A stretch of DNA of 64,000 bases from positions 27,356 through 91,355 of the forward strand of contig DASXOJ010000027.1 in the NCBI GenBank assembly GCA_036494465.1. The letters run 5' to 3'. This document shows, piece after piece, positions 16,913-25,290 of this stretch. The number at the start of each line of letters is the position of its first letter. The stretch's first letter is position 1. Source of the stretch: CAJCJE01 sp036494465. GTDB lineage: Bacteria; Actinomycetota; Actinomycetes; Mycobacteriales; Pseudonocardiaceae. A model generated the notes under the pieces. It worked only from the letters and a program-made list of their open reading frames with translations. It was not told the DNA's origin and made no database searches. The translations under genes and the position numbers were made by a program.

Positions 16913-17500
16913 ATGGACACCGAGAACCGGATCGTGCTGGCGATGGCCGAGCTGCTCCGCGTGCAGGGTTACGCCGCGACCGGAATCAACCAGCTGGTAC
17001 GCGCGGCGGACGCGCCGACCGGGTCGATCTATCACCACTTCAAGGGCGGTAAGCGCGAGGTCGCGGCCGCTGCGCTGCGTCAGACCGGCGCCGCGTACAT
17101 CCAGTTGCTGCCGCTGTTGCTCGATCCGCACGAGGACCTGGCCACCGGTATCGAAGCGGCGTTCGTCGCGGCGGGTGAGCAGATGCGGGACACCGGGTGG
17201 ATGAACATGTGCCCGGTGGGCACGGTCACCGCCGAGATCGCGGACACCGAGCCTGCGTTGCGCGAGGTCGCGGCGGAGGTGATGGCGTCGTGGGTCGAGC
17301 AGGGGAGCGCCTATCTGGTGGGGCGCGGGCTGCCCGAGGCGACGGCTCGATCGGTGATTCATGCGCTGCTCGGGGCCTTGGAGGGTGCCTTTTTGCTGGC
17401 TCGGGGGCTGCGGTCCGTCGAGCCGTTCGTGGCGGCGGGGCGGGCTCAGGCCGCCTACGTGACCTCGCTGAGCGGGAGTTCCAGGCAAGTACTTGCCTGA
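16913..17500 (+). CDS. TetR/AcrR-family repressor
   Basis: The 195-residue protein has a TetR helix-turn-helix, AMAELLRVQGYAATGINQLV then ADAPTGSIYHHFKGGKRE, resembling the YxaF/LmrA branch, and a mostly helical ligand domain. It starts nine bases after the nested palindrome at 16872-16903, so it surely represses itself and the divergent hydrolase. Its last six codons coincide with a separate 16-base palindrome (17483-17498) that belongs to the control region of the next operon. Confidence 0.9.
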   Translation: MDTENRIVLAMAELLRVQGYAATGINQLVRAADAPTGSIYHHFKGGKREVAAAALRQTGAAYIQLLPLLLDPHEDLATGIEAAFVAAGEQMRDTGWMNMCPVGTVTAEIADTEPALREVAAEVMASWVEQGSAYLVGRGLPEATARSVIHALLGALEGAFLLARGLRSVEPFVAAGRAQAAYVTSLSGSSRQVLA

Positions 17501-17542
17501 GTGGAAAGTGTCAGCTACTTTCTCCTTAGGCAAGTACTTTCC
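17483..17542. promoter_or_regulatory. Three related AAGTACTT-type operators
   Basis: The first is the perfect palindrome AGGCAAGTACTTGCCT (17483-17498). The second is split, GGAAAGT (17503-17509) and ACTTTCTCC (17517-17525) with seven bases between. The third is AGGCAAGTACTTTCC (17528-17542). They precede the membrane-protein operon, whose last gene encodes a winged-helix regulator, the likely ligand. Confidence 0.65.
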
Positions 17543-17558
17543 CCGAGGAGGTAGAACG

Positions 17559-18005
17559 ATGGTGACCACGGACCGACGACCGCAGCAGGATCTGGCTCAG
17601 CAGCAGGTCAGGGGCCTGCCGGTGTGGTATTTCGTGCTGGCTGGACTGCTCGTCGCCAGCTTCGACATCAGCCAGCAGTTCAGCGCGAACCATCCGCTGA
17701 TCGGGCTGGTGCCGCTGGCGTTCGCCGCAGTGCACCTCACGCTCTGGTTCACCCTGCTCTCGCGCCGCCGCCAGTACATCCGCTCGGTGTGGCGCTCGCC
17801 TCGGGCGCGACTGCTGGTCGTGGTGCTGGTCGTGGTTCGCCTGGGGTTGCAGTTGGGGCTGACCAAGCTGACCGACAGCGCGGCACCGCTGCACACCTAC
17901 GCGCACCTGATCATGGGACTGGCCCTGCTGGTGCTGACCTCGACGGGCGCATGGTTTGATCAGTGGCTGATTCTGCGAACCGTGAACAAGGAGCGGCAAC
18001 GGTGA
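17559..18005 (+). CDS. Small four-helix membrane protein
   Basis: The 148-residue product has about four transmembrane segments (for example VWYFVLAGLLVASFDI, LVPLAFAAVHLTLWFTLL, LLVVVLVVVRLGLQL, LIMGLALLVLTSTGAW). The ATG at 17559 follows GAGGAGG by seven bases; the upstream in-frame extension runs through the operators and is rejected. I do not recognise a family. Its stop overlaps the next gene's start (GTGA), so it is translated together with another small membrane protein and a winged-helix regulator. Confidence 0.75.
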   Translation: MVTTDRRPQQDLAQQQVRGLPVWYFVLAGLLVASFDISQQFSANHPLIGLVPLAFAAVHLTLWFTLLSRRRQYIRSVWRSPRARLLVVVLVVVRLGLQLGLTKLTDSAAPLHTYAHLIMGLALLVLTSTGAWFDQWLILRTVNKERQR

Positions 18006-18472
18006 ACGAGCCAACGCCGGAGGAGGCTGCGGCGGCGCTGCGCGCCGTGCGCGAGGGCCGGGAGCAGGTGATGAAGTCGGCTGTCGGGGCGCGCTGGCTT
18101 TCGATCGGCGGTGGGCTGATCGTCTTCCTCTACTGCGCGTCTGTCGACCTGTTCCCCTCGGCAAGCCCCTGGCTGATCTGGGTTCTGCTGGCCGTCGTGC
18201 TCCTGCTGGTCTTCGGCCTGCGCACCCGGGTGGGCAGCAGTCTGGTCGGCAGGCCGGTCGGGGTGTCGAGCCGGACGATTCCGATCAGCGCGAAGTGGCG
18301 CCTGGTGCGCATGGTGCCGATCCTCGGGATCGCGGTCGCCGCGGCCCTGATCATCCAGCTGTTCCACGTGCCGCACGGCATCATCTACTACGGCGCGCTT
18401 GCCGGGCTCTACATCATCTTCCTTGGCCCCAGATTCCAGCTGTGGCTGCTGCGCCAGCAAGACAAGGGTTGA
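18002..18472 (+). CDS. Small membrane protein
   Basis: The 156-residue product begins at GTG 18002, eight bases after AAGGAG. An acidic N-terminal helix (residues 1-35) is followed by about four hydrophobic segments (LSIGGGLIVFLYCASV, WLIWVLLAVVLLLVFGL, LVRMVPILGIAVAAALIIQL, GIIYYGALAGLYIIFL). No family is recognised with confidence. Position in an operon with a winged-helix regulator suggests a small transport or stress-sensing membrane function under local control. Confidence 0.75.
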   Translation: MNEPTPEEAAAALRAVREGREQVMKSAVGARWLSIGGGLIVFLYCASVDLFPSASPWLIWVLLAVVLLLVFGLRTRVGSSLVGRPVGVSSRTIPISAKWRLVRMVPILGIAVAAALIIQLFHVPHGIIYYGALAGLYIIFLGPRFQLWLLRQQDKG

Positions 18473-18478
18473 GAGACA

Positions 18479-18793
18479 GTGGCCGAGCTTGACCAGCTGC
18501 TGCTGGACCCGACGAGATTGGCCATCGTCTCGCTGCTCGCCGCTGCGGAATGGGCCGAGTTCGGGTTCGTCCGGGACTCGGTGAAGCTCTCCGACTCCGC
18601 ACTGTCCAAACAGGTCACGAATCTGTCCAAGAGCGACTATGTGGAAGTCCGCAAGGGCTACGTCGGCAAGAGACCGCGCACCTGGCTCAACCTCACCGAG
18701 ACCGGGCGCAACACGCTGGCCGAGCACATTGCCGCGCTTCAGGCGATCGCCGAGCGGGCTCGGTTGGACGGTGCGCAGTCGCCTCGCGACTAG
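18479..18793 (+). CDS. Winged-helix transcriptional regulator (HTH_34/MarR-like)
   Basis: The 104-residue protein is a single winged helix: LDPTRLAIVSLLAAAEWAEF, the recognition helix LSDSALSKQVTNLSKSDYV, and a wing VEVRKGYVGKRPRTWLNLTE. This matches the short regulators of PF13601 found with small membrane proteins. It starts at GTG 18479, six bases after the preceding stop, and is the most likely binder of the AAGTACTT operators before the operon. The 3' end overlaps the convergent isochorismatase gene by four bases. Confidence 0.85.
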   Translation: MAELDQLLLDPTRLAIVSLLAAAEWAEFGFVRDSVKLSDSALSKQVTNLSKSDYVEVRKGYVGKRPRTWLNLTETGRNTLAEHIAALQAIAERARLDGAQSPRD

Positions 18794-19338
18794 GCCAGGA
18801 TGTCGGCGAGTTCGACGACTTCGATCATGGGGGCGTAGCCGCTGAGGAGGTCCAGCGCCTTGTGGTGGCTCTCGTCGGTCAGACCCGCGCAGGCTTGCGC
18901 GACGACCCGCACGTGCACCCCGGCATCGGCCGCGGCGACGGCGGTGGACAGGACGCAGCAGTCGGTCGCCACGCCGGCCAGGACCATTTCGCCTGGTGAA
19001 CCTGGCGAGCCGATGGTGGCGGCCAGGTCGGCGTTCCATTTGCCGAAGGTGGGCGCGGTGACGACGGTCGCGCTGGGGCCGGGGATGAGCTCGTCGACGA
19101 TGTCGTACATGTGGTGGCCGGGTTCGACGAGTTCGGCGGGCCACTGGTCGTAGTAGGCGCGCCAGGAGCCCACTGGTTCGGCGGGTGCGACGAAGCGGGT
19201 GTAGACGACGTGGTCGCCGAAGCTGGGCAGGAGTTTGCGGATCGGCGCGATGATCTCGTCGAAGCGCGGGGTGAACCAGTCGCTGCCGCGTTCGGCGAAC
19301 ACTCGTTGCATGTCGATGATGGTCAGCCACGCTCTCAT
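18790..19338 (-). CDS. Isochorismatase-family cysteine hydrolase
   Basis: The 182-residue protein carries the amidohydrolase triad of the isochorismatase superfamily: Asp9 in TIIDMQ, Lys100 in TFGKWNA and Cys128 in GVATDCCVLST. The cis-peptide motif GVAT is also intact. Members include nicotinamidase, N-carbamoylsarcosine amidase and ureidoacrylate hydrolase. Its ATG overlaps the stop of an NCS1 nucleobase/allantoin-type permease (ATGA), so it probably hydrolyses an amide in the imported heterocycle or a product of it. The longer frame to 19665 lies within the permease gene. Confidence 0.88.
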   Translation of the reverse strand: MRAWLTIIDMQRVFAERGSDWFTPRFDEIIAPIRKLLPSFGDHVVYTRFVAPAEPVGSWRAYYDQWPAELVEPGHHMYDIVDELIPGPSATVVTAPTFGKWNADLAATIGSPGSPGEMVLAGVATDCCVLSTAVAAADAGVHVRVVAQACAGLTDESHHKALDLLSGYAPMIEVVELADILA

Positions 19339-20810
19339 GCGAGCGCCTCCTGCCGACGGACGCGGGCGCGGTCGGCGACGAACACCACGACGAAACCGAG
19401 CACGAGTGCGACCAGCACGCCGACGTTGGCGAACGCCCAGGAGCCGGTCCGGCCGCCGAGGCCGAGGGGGGCGAGCAGGTAGCCCTGCCAGGTGAGCCAG
19501 CTCGCGGACGTGTTGGTGACGAGCCCCCAGCCGATCGCCGTGCAGACCAGGACGAGCGCGATCGGGAACGGGCGCACGTCGCCGTAGCGGCCCTTCGGGT
19601 TGAACAGGTCGGCCTCGGTGTAGTCGGTGCGGCGAAGGGCTATGTCGGCCAGCATGATGCCGCACCAGGCGGCGATCGGCACGCCGAGCGTGGTGAGGAA
19701 TCCTTCGAACTGGCCGAGGAAGTGGCCTGCGATGAACACGACGTAGATGGTGCCGATCACCATGATGGTGCCGTCGATCAACGCCGCCACGTAGCGCGGC
19801 ACCCGCAGGCCGACGGTGAGCAGCGACAGGCCGGACGAGTAGATGTTCAGCACGGCCCCGCCGACGAGGCCGAGCACGGCGACGATCACGAAAGGGATCA
19901 GGTACCAGGTGGGCAGGATGGTGGCGAGCGCGCCGATCGGGTCGTCGGCGATGGCGGAGCTGAGCTTGTCGGACGATCCGGCGAGCAGCAGGCCGAAGAC
20001 GAGCAGCACGACCGGGGCGATCGACGAGCCGAAGGTGGTCCAGCCGATCACGCCCCTGCTACTGGAATTCCTTGGCAGGTAACGGGAGTAGTCGGCGCCC
20101 GCGTTCACCCAGCCGAGGCCGAAGCCGGTCATGATGAACACCAGCGCGCCGATCAGCTGCTGCGCGGAGCCGGACTGGACGTGCGAGACGGTGGCCCAGT
20201 CGATCTTGGGAATGACGAAGATGATGTAGCCGACGGTCAGTATCGCCGTGACGATGGTGATCACGGTCTGCATGCGCATGATCAGGTCGAAGCCCATCAC
20301 GCCGCAGATCACCACGAGCGCGGCGATCACGATCAGCGCGATGATCTTCGTGGACGCGCCGCCGCCCCAACCGAGCCGGTCGAACACGGTGGCGGTGGCC
20401 AGGGTGGCGAGCACGCTCAGCACGGTTTCCCAGCCGACGGTCAGCAGCCAGGACAGCACCGATACGAACCGGTTGCCGCGCACGCCGAAGGCCGCCCTGC
20501 TGAGCACCATGGTCGGTGCGGAGCCACGTTTGCCGGCAACGGCGATGAAGCCGCAGAGCAGGAAGGAGACCACGATGCCGATCAGGCCCGCGATCGTGGC
20601 CTGCCAGAAGGAGATGCCGAAGCCGAGCACGAATGAGCCGTAGCTCAGGCCCAGCACCGAGACGTTCGCGCCGAACCACGGCCAGAACAGCTGGCGAGGG
20701 GTGCCCTTGCGATCAGCGTCGCTGATCACGTTGATACCGTTCTCCTCGATCTGCAGCGCGCGGGTCTCGGCGCCAGAGGCGCTCACCGGGGCATCGTCCA
20801 AACGCGCCAT
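19335..20810 (-). CDS. NCS1-family nucleobase/cation symporter
   Basis: The 491-residue protein has about twelve transmembrane segments and NCS1 features: an N-terminal LFWPWFGANVSVLGLSYG, GFDLIMRMQTVITIVTA in the middle and GWVNAGADYSRYLPRN. The family imports cytosine, purines, uracil, allantoin, hydantoins or thiamine-like molecules with H+ or Na+. ATG 20810 lies six bases after AAGGAG, better spaced than GTG 20813. It is co-transcribed with the isochorismatase-like hydrolase. A direct repeat (20827-20844) just upstream closely resembles the element at the start of the GntR gene at 41031, which suggests that GntR controls this operon. Confidence 0.9.
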   Translation of the reverse strand: MARLDDAPVSASGAETRALQIEENGINVISDADRKGTPRQLFWPWFGANVSVLGLSYGSFVLGFGISFWQATIAGLIGIVVSFLLCGFIAVAGKRGSAPTMVLSRAAFGVRGNRFVSVLSWLLTVGWETVLSVLATLATATVFDRLGWGGGASTKIIALIVIAALVVICGVMGFDLIMRMQTVITIVTAILTVGYIIFVIPKIDWATVSHVQSGSAQQLIGALVFIMTGFGLGWVNAGADYSRYLPRNSSSRGVIGWTTFGSSIAPVVLLVFGLLLAGSSDKLSSAIADDPIGALATILPTWYLIPFVIVAVLGLVGGAVLNIYSSGLSLLTVGLRVPRYVAALIDGTIMVIGTIYVVFIAGHFLGQFEGFLTTLGVPIAAWCGIMLADIALRRTDYTEADLFNPKGRYGDVRPFPIALVLVCTAIGWGLVTNTSASWLTWQGYLLAPLGLGGRTGSWAFANVGVLVALVLGFVVVFVADRARVRRQEALA

Positions 20811-20826
20811 CACCAGCTCCTTTGAG

Positions 20827-20844
20827 CCTGTTCAGACCTGTTCA
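20827..20844 (-). promoter_or_regulatory. Putative GntR operator before the NCS1 permease
   Basis: CCTGTTCAGACCTGTTCA is a direct repeat of CCTGTTCA with a ten-base period. It agrees at 15 of 18 positions with CCTGTCCAGACATGTCCA at 41019-41036, which covers the start codon of the HutC-type GntR gene. Both are in the same orientation relative to their genes. It ends 17 bases upstream of the permease ATG. Confidence 0.6.
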
Positions 20845-20966
20845 TTTTCCCGGGACCATAGGCACTTCTCAGGAGTGAGTCAAGCACGTCGCCGCGTGCG
20901 CGGCGGTATACCTGTTGTGCTTGGCCTTACCTATGGTGAGGCAGGCCCTACTGTCGGGGAGGCGGG

Positions 20967-22307
20967 ATGAGCGCGACATCGAAGTTGGGCTCGGCGACCT
21001 ATGTGTTCGGTGCGCTGGGCGGGCTGTTGTTCGGCTATGACCTGGGAGTTGTCGCCGGGGCGCTGCTGCTGATCAAACCCGAGCTCGGGCTCAGCGCCCT
21101 TGAGGTCGGGTTCGTGACCAGCTCGTTGCTGGTCGGCTGCATGATCGGCGCGCTGGGCTGCGGGCGGCTGGCCGACCGGATCGGGCGACGCGGGTTGGTG
21201 GTCGCGGCGGGCGCGGTGTTCGGGGTGGGGTGTCTGGTCGCGGCCGTGGCACCGAACCTGGGGATCATCGTGACCGGGCGGTTCGTAATGGGGCTGGCGG
21301 TGGGGGCGTTGTCCATGACGGTGCCGATCTACCTGTCCGAGATCGCACCGGCCCGGGTGCGCGGCGCGTTGTCGGGGCTGAACCAGCTGATGATTTCGAG
21401 TGGGATCCTGATCGCGTATCTGATCAATCTGGGGTTGTCGGATGGTGAGGAGTGGCGGGTCGCGTTCGGACTCGCCGTGGTTCCCGCGGTTGCGCTGGTG
21501 ATCGGCGTCTACTTCCAGCCGGAGTCGCCTCGGTGGTTGATGCAGCGGGCGCGGGAGGACGACGCGCGGGCGGTGCTGGCGCGGATCACCGATGACGTGG
21601 ACGGGGAGGTCGCCCGGATCCGGGAGGCCGCTCGGTCGGGGGTTGGTGCGTTGTTGAAGGACCGGCGCGTGCGGCGGGTGTTGTTCATCGGGGTTGGGGT
21701 TGCGTTCTTACAGCAGATCATCGGGATCAACACGATCATCTACTACGCGCCGACGATCCTGACCGCGTTGGGGTTCGGCAAGTCCGCCGCGTTGCTGGCG
21801 AATGCTGGGCTGGGCGCGTTGACGGTGGTGGTCACCGTGATCATGTTGATGGTGGTGGACCGGATCGGGCGGCGGCGTCCGCTGATCTACGGGGCTGTCG
21901 CGATGGCGGTTGCCATGGCGGCGCTGGGGACGGTGTTTTCGGTGGCGGGGTTGAAGGGCGGCGGTGCCGTGGGGTGGTTGGCCATCCTGTGCCTGGCGTT
22001 GTTCAAGATCAGTTTCTCGATGAGCTGGGGCGGGATGACATGGATCCTGCTCGGAGAGGTGTTCCCGCTCAACGTGCGCGGGCCCGCGATGTCGCTGGCC
22101 ACCTTCGCGAACTGGTCGGGCAACCTGTTCGTGGGGCTGTTCTTCCCGGTGCTGCTCGGCGTCGGCACCGGGCTGGTGTTCTACATCTTCGCGGCCGTCG
22201 GGGTGATCTCCTGCGTGTTCGCGATCCGGTTCGTGCCGGAGACGCGTGGGCAATCCCTTGAGCAGATCGAACAGCAACTGGTACCGGACTTGAGGGGAGC
22301 CGTCTGA
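20967..22307 (+). CDS. MFS sugar porter
   Basis: The 446-residue protein has twelve transmembrane segments and the sugar porter signatures: GGLLFGYDLGVVAGAL in helix 1, GRLADRIGRRG in loop 2-3, PIYLSEIAPARVRGAL, PESPRWLM at the end of helix 6, QQIIGINTIIYYAPTI in helix 7 and PETRG near the C-terminus. It would import a hexose, pentose or polyol by proton symport. The ATG follows a GGGGAGG tract, and the stop overlaps the ATG of the LLM monooxygenase (TGATG). A near-palindrome, CCTTACC-TAT-GGTGAGG (20925-20941), lies in its promoter region. Confidence 0.92.
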   Translation: MSATSKLGSATYVFGALGGLLFGYDLGVVAGALLLIKPELGLSALEVGFVTSSLLVGCMIGALGCGRLADRIGRRGLVVAAGAVFGVGCLVAAVAPNLGIIVTGRFVMGLAVGALSMTVPIYLSEIAPARVRGALSGLNQLMISSGILIAYLINLGLSDGEEWRVAFGLAVVPAVALVIGVYFQPESPRWLMQRAREDDARAVLARITDDVDGEVARIREAARSGVGALLKDRRVRRVLFIGVGVAFLQQIIGINTIIYYAPTILTALGFGKSAALLANAGLGALTVVVTVIMLMVVDRIGRRRPLIYGAVAMAVAMAALGTVFSVAGLKGGGAVGWLAILCLALFKISFSMSWGGMTWILLGEVFPLNVRGPAMSLATFANWSGNLFVGLFFPVLLGVGTGLVFYIFAAVGVISCVFAIRFVPETRGQSLEQIEQQLVPDLRGAV

Positions 22308-23395
22308 TGGGTCGGTGCGAGGTTTCCTGGTTTGCCGCGTTGTGCGATGACGACTATGAGTATCTGGGTCTTGCCGATCCCGCGCTGTTGTCCAGTTGGG
22401 AGCATTGCCGGGGGATCGCGTTGCGTGCCGAGGAAGGCGGCTTCGACAATCTGCTCCTGCCTTCCGGCTATGAGATGGGGATCGATTCGACCGCCTTCGC
22501 CTCGGCTGTTGCCAGCGCGACGCGGCGGATCCAACTGCTGGTCGCGGTGCGGATGGGGGAGATGTGGGCGCCGCAGCTCGCTCGGCAACTGGCCACCATC
22601 GATCAGATCAGTGGCGGTCGGCTGACCATCAACATCATTTCGTCCGATCTGCCGGGCGCGCCGTTGCCGTCGGCGCCGCGTTATGCGCGGACCCTGGAGA
22701 TCATGACGGTGTTGCGGGCGTTGCTGAACGGCGAATCCGTCGAGCACCACGGGGATTTCGTCAATGTGGAGCTGGATCCGCCGCGGATCTGCCGGGATGG
22801 CATCGCGCCGCCGTTCTACTTCGGTGGACTCTCCGAGAACGCGCGGGACGTGGCGGCGCGGGCGGCGGACGTGTTCCTGATGTGGCCGGACACCATGGCC
22901 GGTATCGCGGACGTGCTGACCGACATGCGCGACCGCGCGGCCAAGTACGAGCGGGAGTTGCGGTTCGGGTACCGGGTGCACGTGATCGTGCGGGAGACCG
23001 AGGGACAGGCGGTGGACGCGGCGCGCCGGTTGCTGTCCAAAGTGGATGTCGAGACGGGCGAACGGGTGCGGGCCCGGTCGCTGGACACCACGTCGGCGGG
23101 CAACGCGCGGCAGGGCGAACTGCGGGACACCTCGGACGACGACGGGTTCGTCGAGGAGAACCTGTGGACCGGGATCGGCAAGGCGCGCTCGGGAGCGGGC
23201 GCGGCGATCGTCGGCGATCCGGACCAGGTGCTGGCGAAACTGAAGGCATATCAGGAACTTGGTCTGGAAGCGTTCATCCTGTCCGGGTATCCACATACGA
23301 CGGAGTGCGACCTGTTCGCGCGGCATGTGTTGCCGGGGCTGGATCATGGGCCGTTGCGGTGTTCATTGGATGGGCGGGGAGGGGCGACCGGGTAG
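22307..23395 (+). CDS. LLM-class flavin-dependent monooxygenase (SsuD-like)
   Basis: The 362-residue protein fits the bacterial-luciferase TIM barrel of alkanesulfonate-monooxygenase-type enzymes: FDNLLLPSGYEM, LLVAVRMGEMWAPQLARQLA, ISGGRLTINIISSD and PPFYFGGLSENARDVAARAAD, each quoted in parts. These enzymes use FMNH2 and O2 to cleave C-S bonds or oxidise small organics. It is translationally coupled to a sugar porter, which raises the possibility that the imported compound is a sulfonated or otherwise unusual sugar; that is inference. A reductase partner is not adjacent. Confidence 0.87.
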   Translation: MGRCEVSWFAALCDDDYEYLGLADPALLSSWEHCRGIALRAEEGGFDNLLLPSGYEMGIDSTAFASAVASATRRIQLLVAVRMGEMWAPQLARQLATIDQISGGRLTINIISSDLPGAPLPSAPRYARTLEIMTVLRALLNGESVEHHGDFVNVELDPPRICRDGIAPPFYFGGLSENARDVAARAADVFLMWPDTMAGIADVLTDMRDRAAKYERELRFGYRVHVIVRETEGQAVDAARRLLSKVDVETGERVRARSLDTTSAGNARQGELRDTSDDDGFVEENLWTGIGKARSGAGAAIVGDPDQVLAKLKAYQELGLEAFILSGYPHTTECDLFARHVLPGLDHGPLRCSLDGRGGATG

Positions 23396-23406
23396 GCCGC
23401 CCCTCC
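23378..23406. terminator. Bidirectional hairpin between convergent genes
   Basis: GGAGGGGCG (23378-23386) pairs perfectly with CGCCCCTCC (23398-23406) across an 11-base loop. It overlaps the last codons of the monooxygenase gene and ends 11 bases from the convergent chitinase stop, so it can serve both transcripts. Confidence 0.65.
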
Positions 23407-23416
23407 GTGGAACCGA

Positions 23417-25171
23417 TCAGCTCACTGCGATGTCGTCCGCGTACACGTTGCCCAGTCCGTACCAGCCGTGCACGAACACGGTGACGGTGCCGGAAGAGCC
23501 GGTGGTGAACGGGACGCTCACCTGGGTCCAGCCGCTGGAGGAGGTCCAGGTGCTGGCCGAAGCGCCGCCGCTGACGCCGACGAAGGCGTAGCTGCCCTGC
23601 ACCCACGCGGTGAGCGTGTGGCCGGCGTTGGCGGACACGGTGATCGTCTGGTCGCATTCGCCGGTCTGCGACGAGGTCGCGGCCACCTGCAAGGTGTGGC
23701 TGCCGGAGTGCGCGGGGCTACCCACGACCGCGCCGCCGGGCTGGCAGGTCCACGGGCTCAGGCTGCCGCTCTCGAACCCGCCGTTGGTCAGGCCGTTCGG
23801 GGGCGGTGGCGTGGATCCGTTGACGGTCAACGTGTACGTCGCCGTGTGGCTGCCGGAAGTCGCCTTGCCGGTGACCGTGATCGGGTAGCTGCCGGGCGCC
23901 GCCGACGACGTGGTGCTGACGGTCAGCTTCGACGAACTGCCCGCGGTGACCGAGGTCGGGCTCAGCGAGACGGTGACGCCCGCCGGTGCGCCGGTGGCGG
24001 CCAGGGCGACCGACTGGGCGGAACCGTTGGTGACCGCGGTGTTGATCGTCGAGGTGGTGCCGGAACCCGGGTTCACCGCACCGGAGGACGGGGACAGCGA
24101 CACGGAGAAGTCGTTCGCGGGCGGCGGTGGCGTGGTGCCGCCGCCGCTGGTGAACGGCTCGAAGGTGTGGCTGAACTGCCAGGTGCTCTGCTGGATGCCG
24201 GAGCAGCTGTCCGAGCCCTTGGTGCCGACGCAGCCGCCGTTGTCGCGCTGCAACGCCCAGAAGGACAGCGTGCTGATGCCCTTGGACACGGCCCAGTTCT
24301 CGATCGTGTTGCCGTCGGCGGTGGTGAACGTTTCCGGTGAGCCGTAGTCGTCGATGCCGATCATCTCGGTGATGCCGACCATCGCCCACAGTTGGGCCTG
24401 CGTCTTGGACGGGTACAGGCCGGCCAGCTGGTTCACCTCGGCGGCTGCCGCCGCTTCGGTGTCGTTGGCCATTTCGTGGGTGGCGCCGTCGTAGAAGTCG
24501 AACGTCATCATGTTCACGACGTCGATGCGCGCGTTGTTGCTGACCGCGTTCTGCAGGACCGTCATGTCCTGCCCGGACAGGCCGGACGGGGTCGAGGGCA
24601 GGGTGTAGGAGAACTGCACGGTGCGGCCGTTGCCTGCGGCCCACTGTTCGACCTGCGCGATCGCCTTGTTGCGGCGGTCGATGCCCGCGCTGTTGGTCAG
24701 CGAGTTGTCCTCGGTGTCCAGGTCGAGCCGGGTGACGTTGTAGGTGGTGATGACGCTTTCGTAGGCGGCGGCGATGGAGGCGACATTGGTGCAGCTGTCC
24801 GCGATCTCGGTGCCGCCGTCGTCGGCGCCGTAGCCACCGAAGGACGGGATGACGTCACCGCCGGACGCGCGGATGGTCGCGATGTCGCTGCCGTAGCTGG
24901 ACGAGGAGATCGCCTGGTTGCCGTTCCAGGTGGGGGTGCAGGATCCGACGCTGGGCGCCTGGATGAACGCCATGGTCAGGTATTTGGCGCCGGACTGGCT
25001 GGACAGGGTGGCCGGGGAATCGCTGTTGTACGCCTCGAAGTAGGGGGCGAACACGTGGGCCGGGAGGGGAGTTGGCGCCGCTGGGGCGGCACCGGCACCC
25101 GTGGCGAGCATGCCTGCGGTGGTGACCGCGGCGGCCAGCACGGATGCCATGGCTAACAAGGGTCTTCTCAT
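23417..25171 (-). CDS. Secreted GH18 chitinase with Ig-like and carbohydrate-binding domains
   Basis: This 584-residue protein has a signal peptide (residues 1-28) and a GH18 catalytic domain (about 36-348). The catalytic motif is RLDLDTED, with Asp150, Asp152 and the acid Glu154; the first Asp of the DxxDxDxE pattern is Thr. A Pro-rich linker, an Ig-like domain (about 370-452), a second Pro linker and a C-terminal beta-sandwich binding module (about 462-584, NGGFESGSLSPWTC) follow. It would cleave chitin outside the cell. AGGAG precedes the ATG by five bases. Its promoter holds a dre-type DasR site. It is a close paralogue of the shorter chitinase upstream. Confidence 0.9.
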   Translation of the reverse strand: MRRPLLAMASVLAAAVTTAGMLATGAGAAPAAPTPLPAHVFAPYFEAYNSDSPATLSSQSGAKYLTMAFIQAPSVGSCTPTWNGNQAISSSSYGSDIATIRASGGDVIPSFGGYGADDGGTEIADSCTNVASIAAAYESVITTYNVTRLDLDTEDNSLTNSAGIDRRNKAIAQVEQWAAGNGRTVQFSYTLPSTPSGLSGQDMTVLQNAVSNNARIDVVNMMTFDFYDGATHEMANDTEAAAAAEVNQLAGLYPSKTQAQLWAMVGITEMIGIDDYGSPETFTTADGNTIENWAVSKGISTLSFWALQRDNGGCVGTKGSDSCSGIQQSTWQFSHTFEPFTSGGGTTPPPPANDFSVSLSPSSGAVNPGSGTTSTINTAVTNGSAQSVALAATGAPAGVTVSLSPTSVTAGSSSKLTVSTTSSAAPGSYPITVTGKATSGSHTATYTLTVNGSTPPPPNGLTNGGFESGSLSPWTCQPGGAVVGSPAHSGSHTLQVAATSSQTGECDQTITVSANAGHTLTAWVQGSYAFVGVSGGASASTWTSSSGWTQVSVPFTTGSSGTVTVFVHGWYGLGNVYADDIAVS

Positions 25172-25207
25172 GAGCGCTCCTGCTCGACGTTAGGCGGGAT
25201 GCTCACC

Positions 25208-25236
25208 AGAATTGGACTAGACCACGTAATTGTCAA
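25208..25236 (-). promoter_or_regulatory. Chitinase promoter with dre-type DasR site in the spacer
   Basis: On the minus strand TTGACA (25236-25231) and AATTCT (25213-25208) are 17 bases apart. The spacer contains TGGTCTAGTCCA (25224-25213), 11 of 12 matches to the DasR dre core TGGTCTAGACCA. This is the known arrangement in Streptomyces chitinase promoters and implies induction by GlcNAc. Confidence 0.75.
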
Positions 25237-25245
25237 GGGGGCTAT

Positions 25246-25284
25246 CAAAAACGGTAGGGACGACCAGGGGGCCGTCCCTACCGT
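25246..25284 (-). terminator. Rho-independent terminator of the upstream chitinase
   Basis: A perfect 12-base inverted repeat, ACGGTAGGGACG (25251-25262) and CGTCCCTACCGT (25273-25284), begins seven bases after the minus-strand chitinase stop. On the minus strand it is followed by TTTTTGATAG. It separates the two chitinase transcripts. Confidence 0.88.
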
Positions 25285-25290
25285 CAGTTA

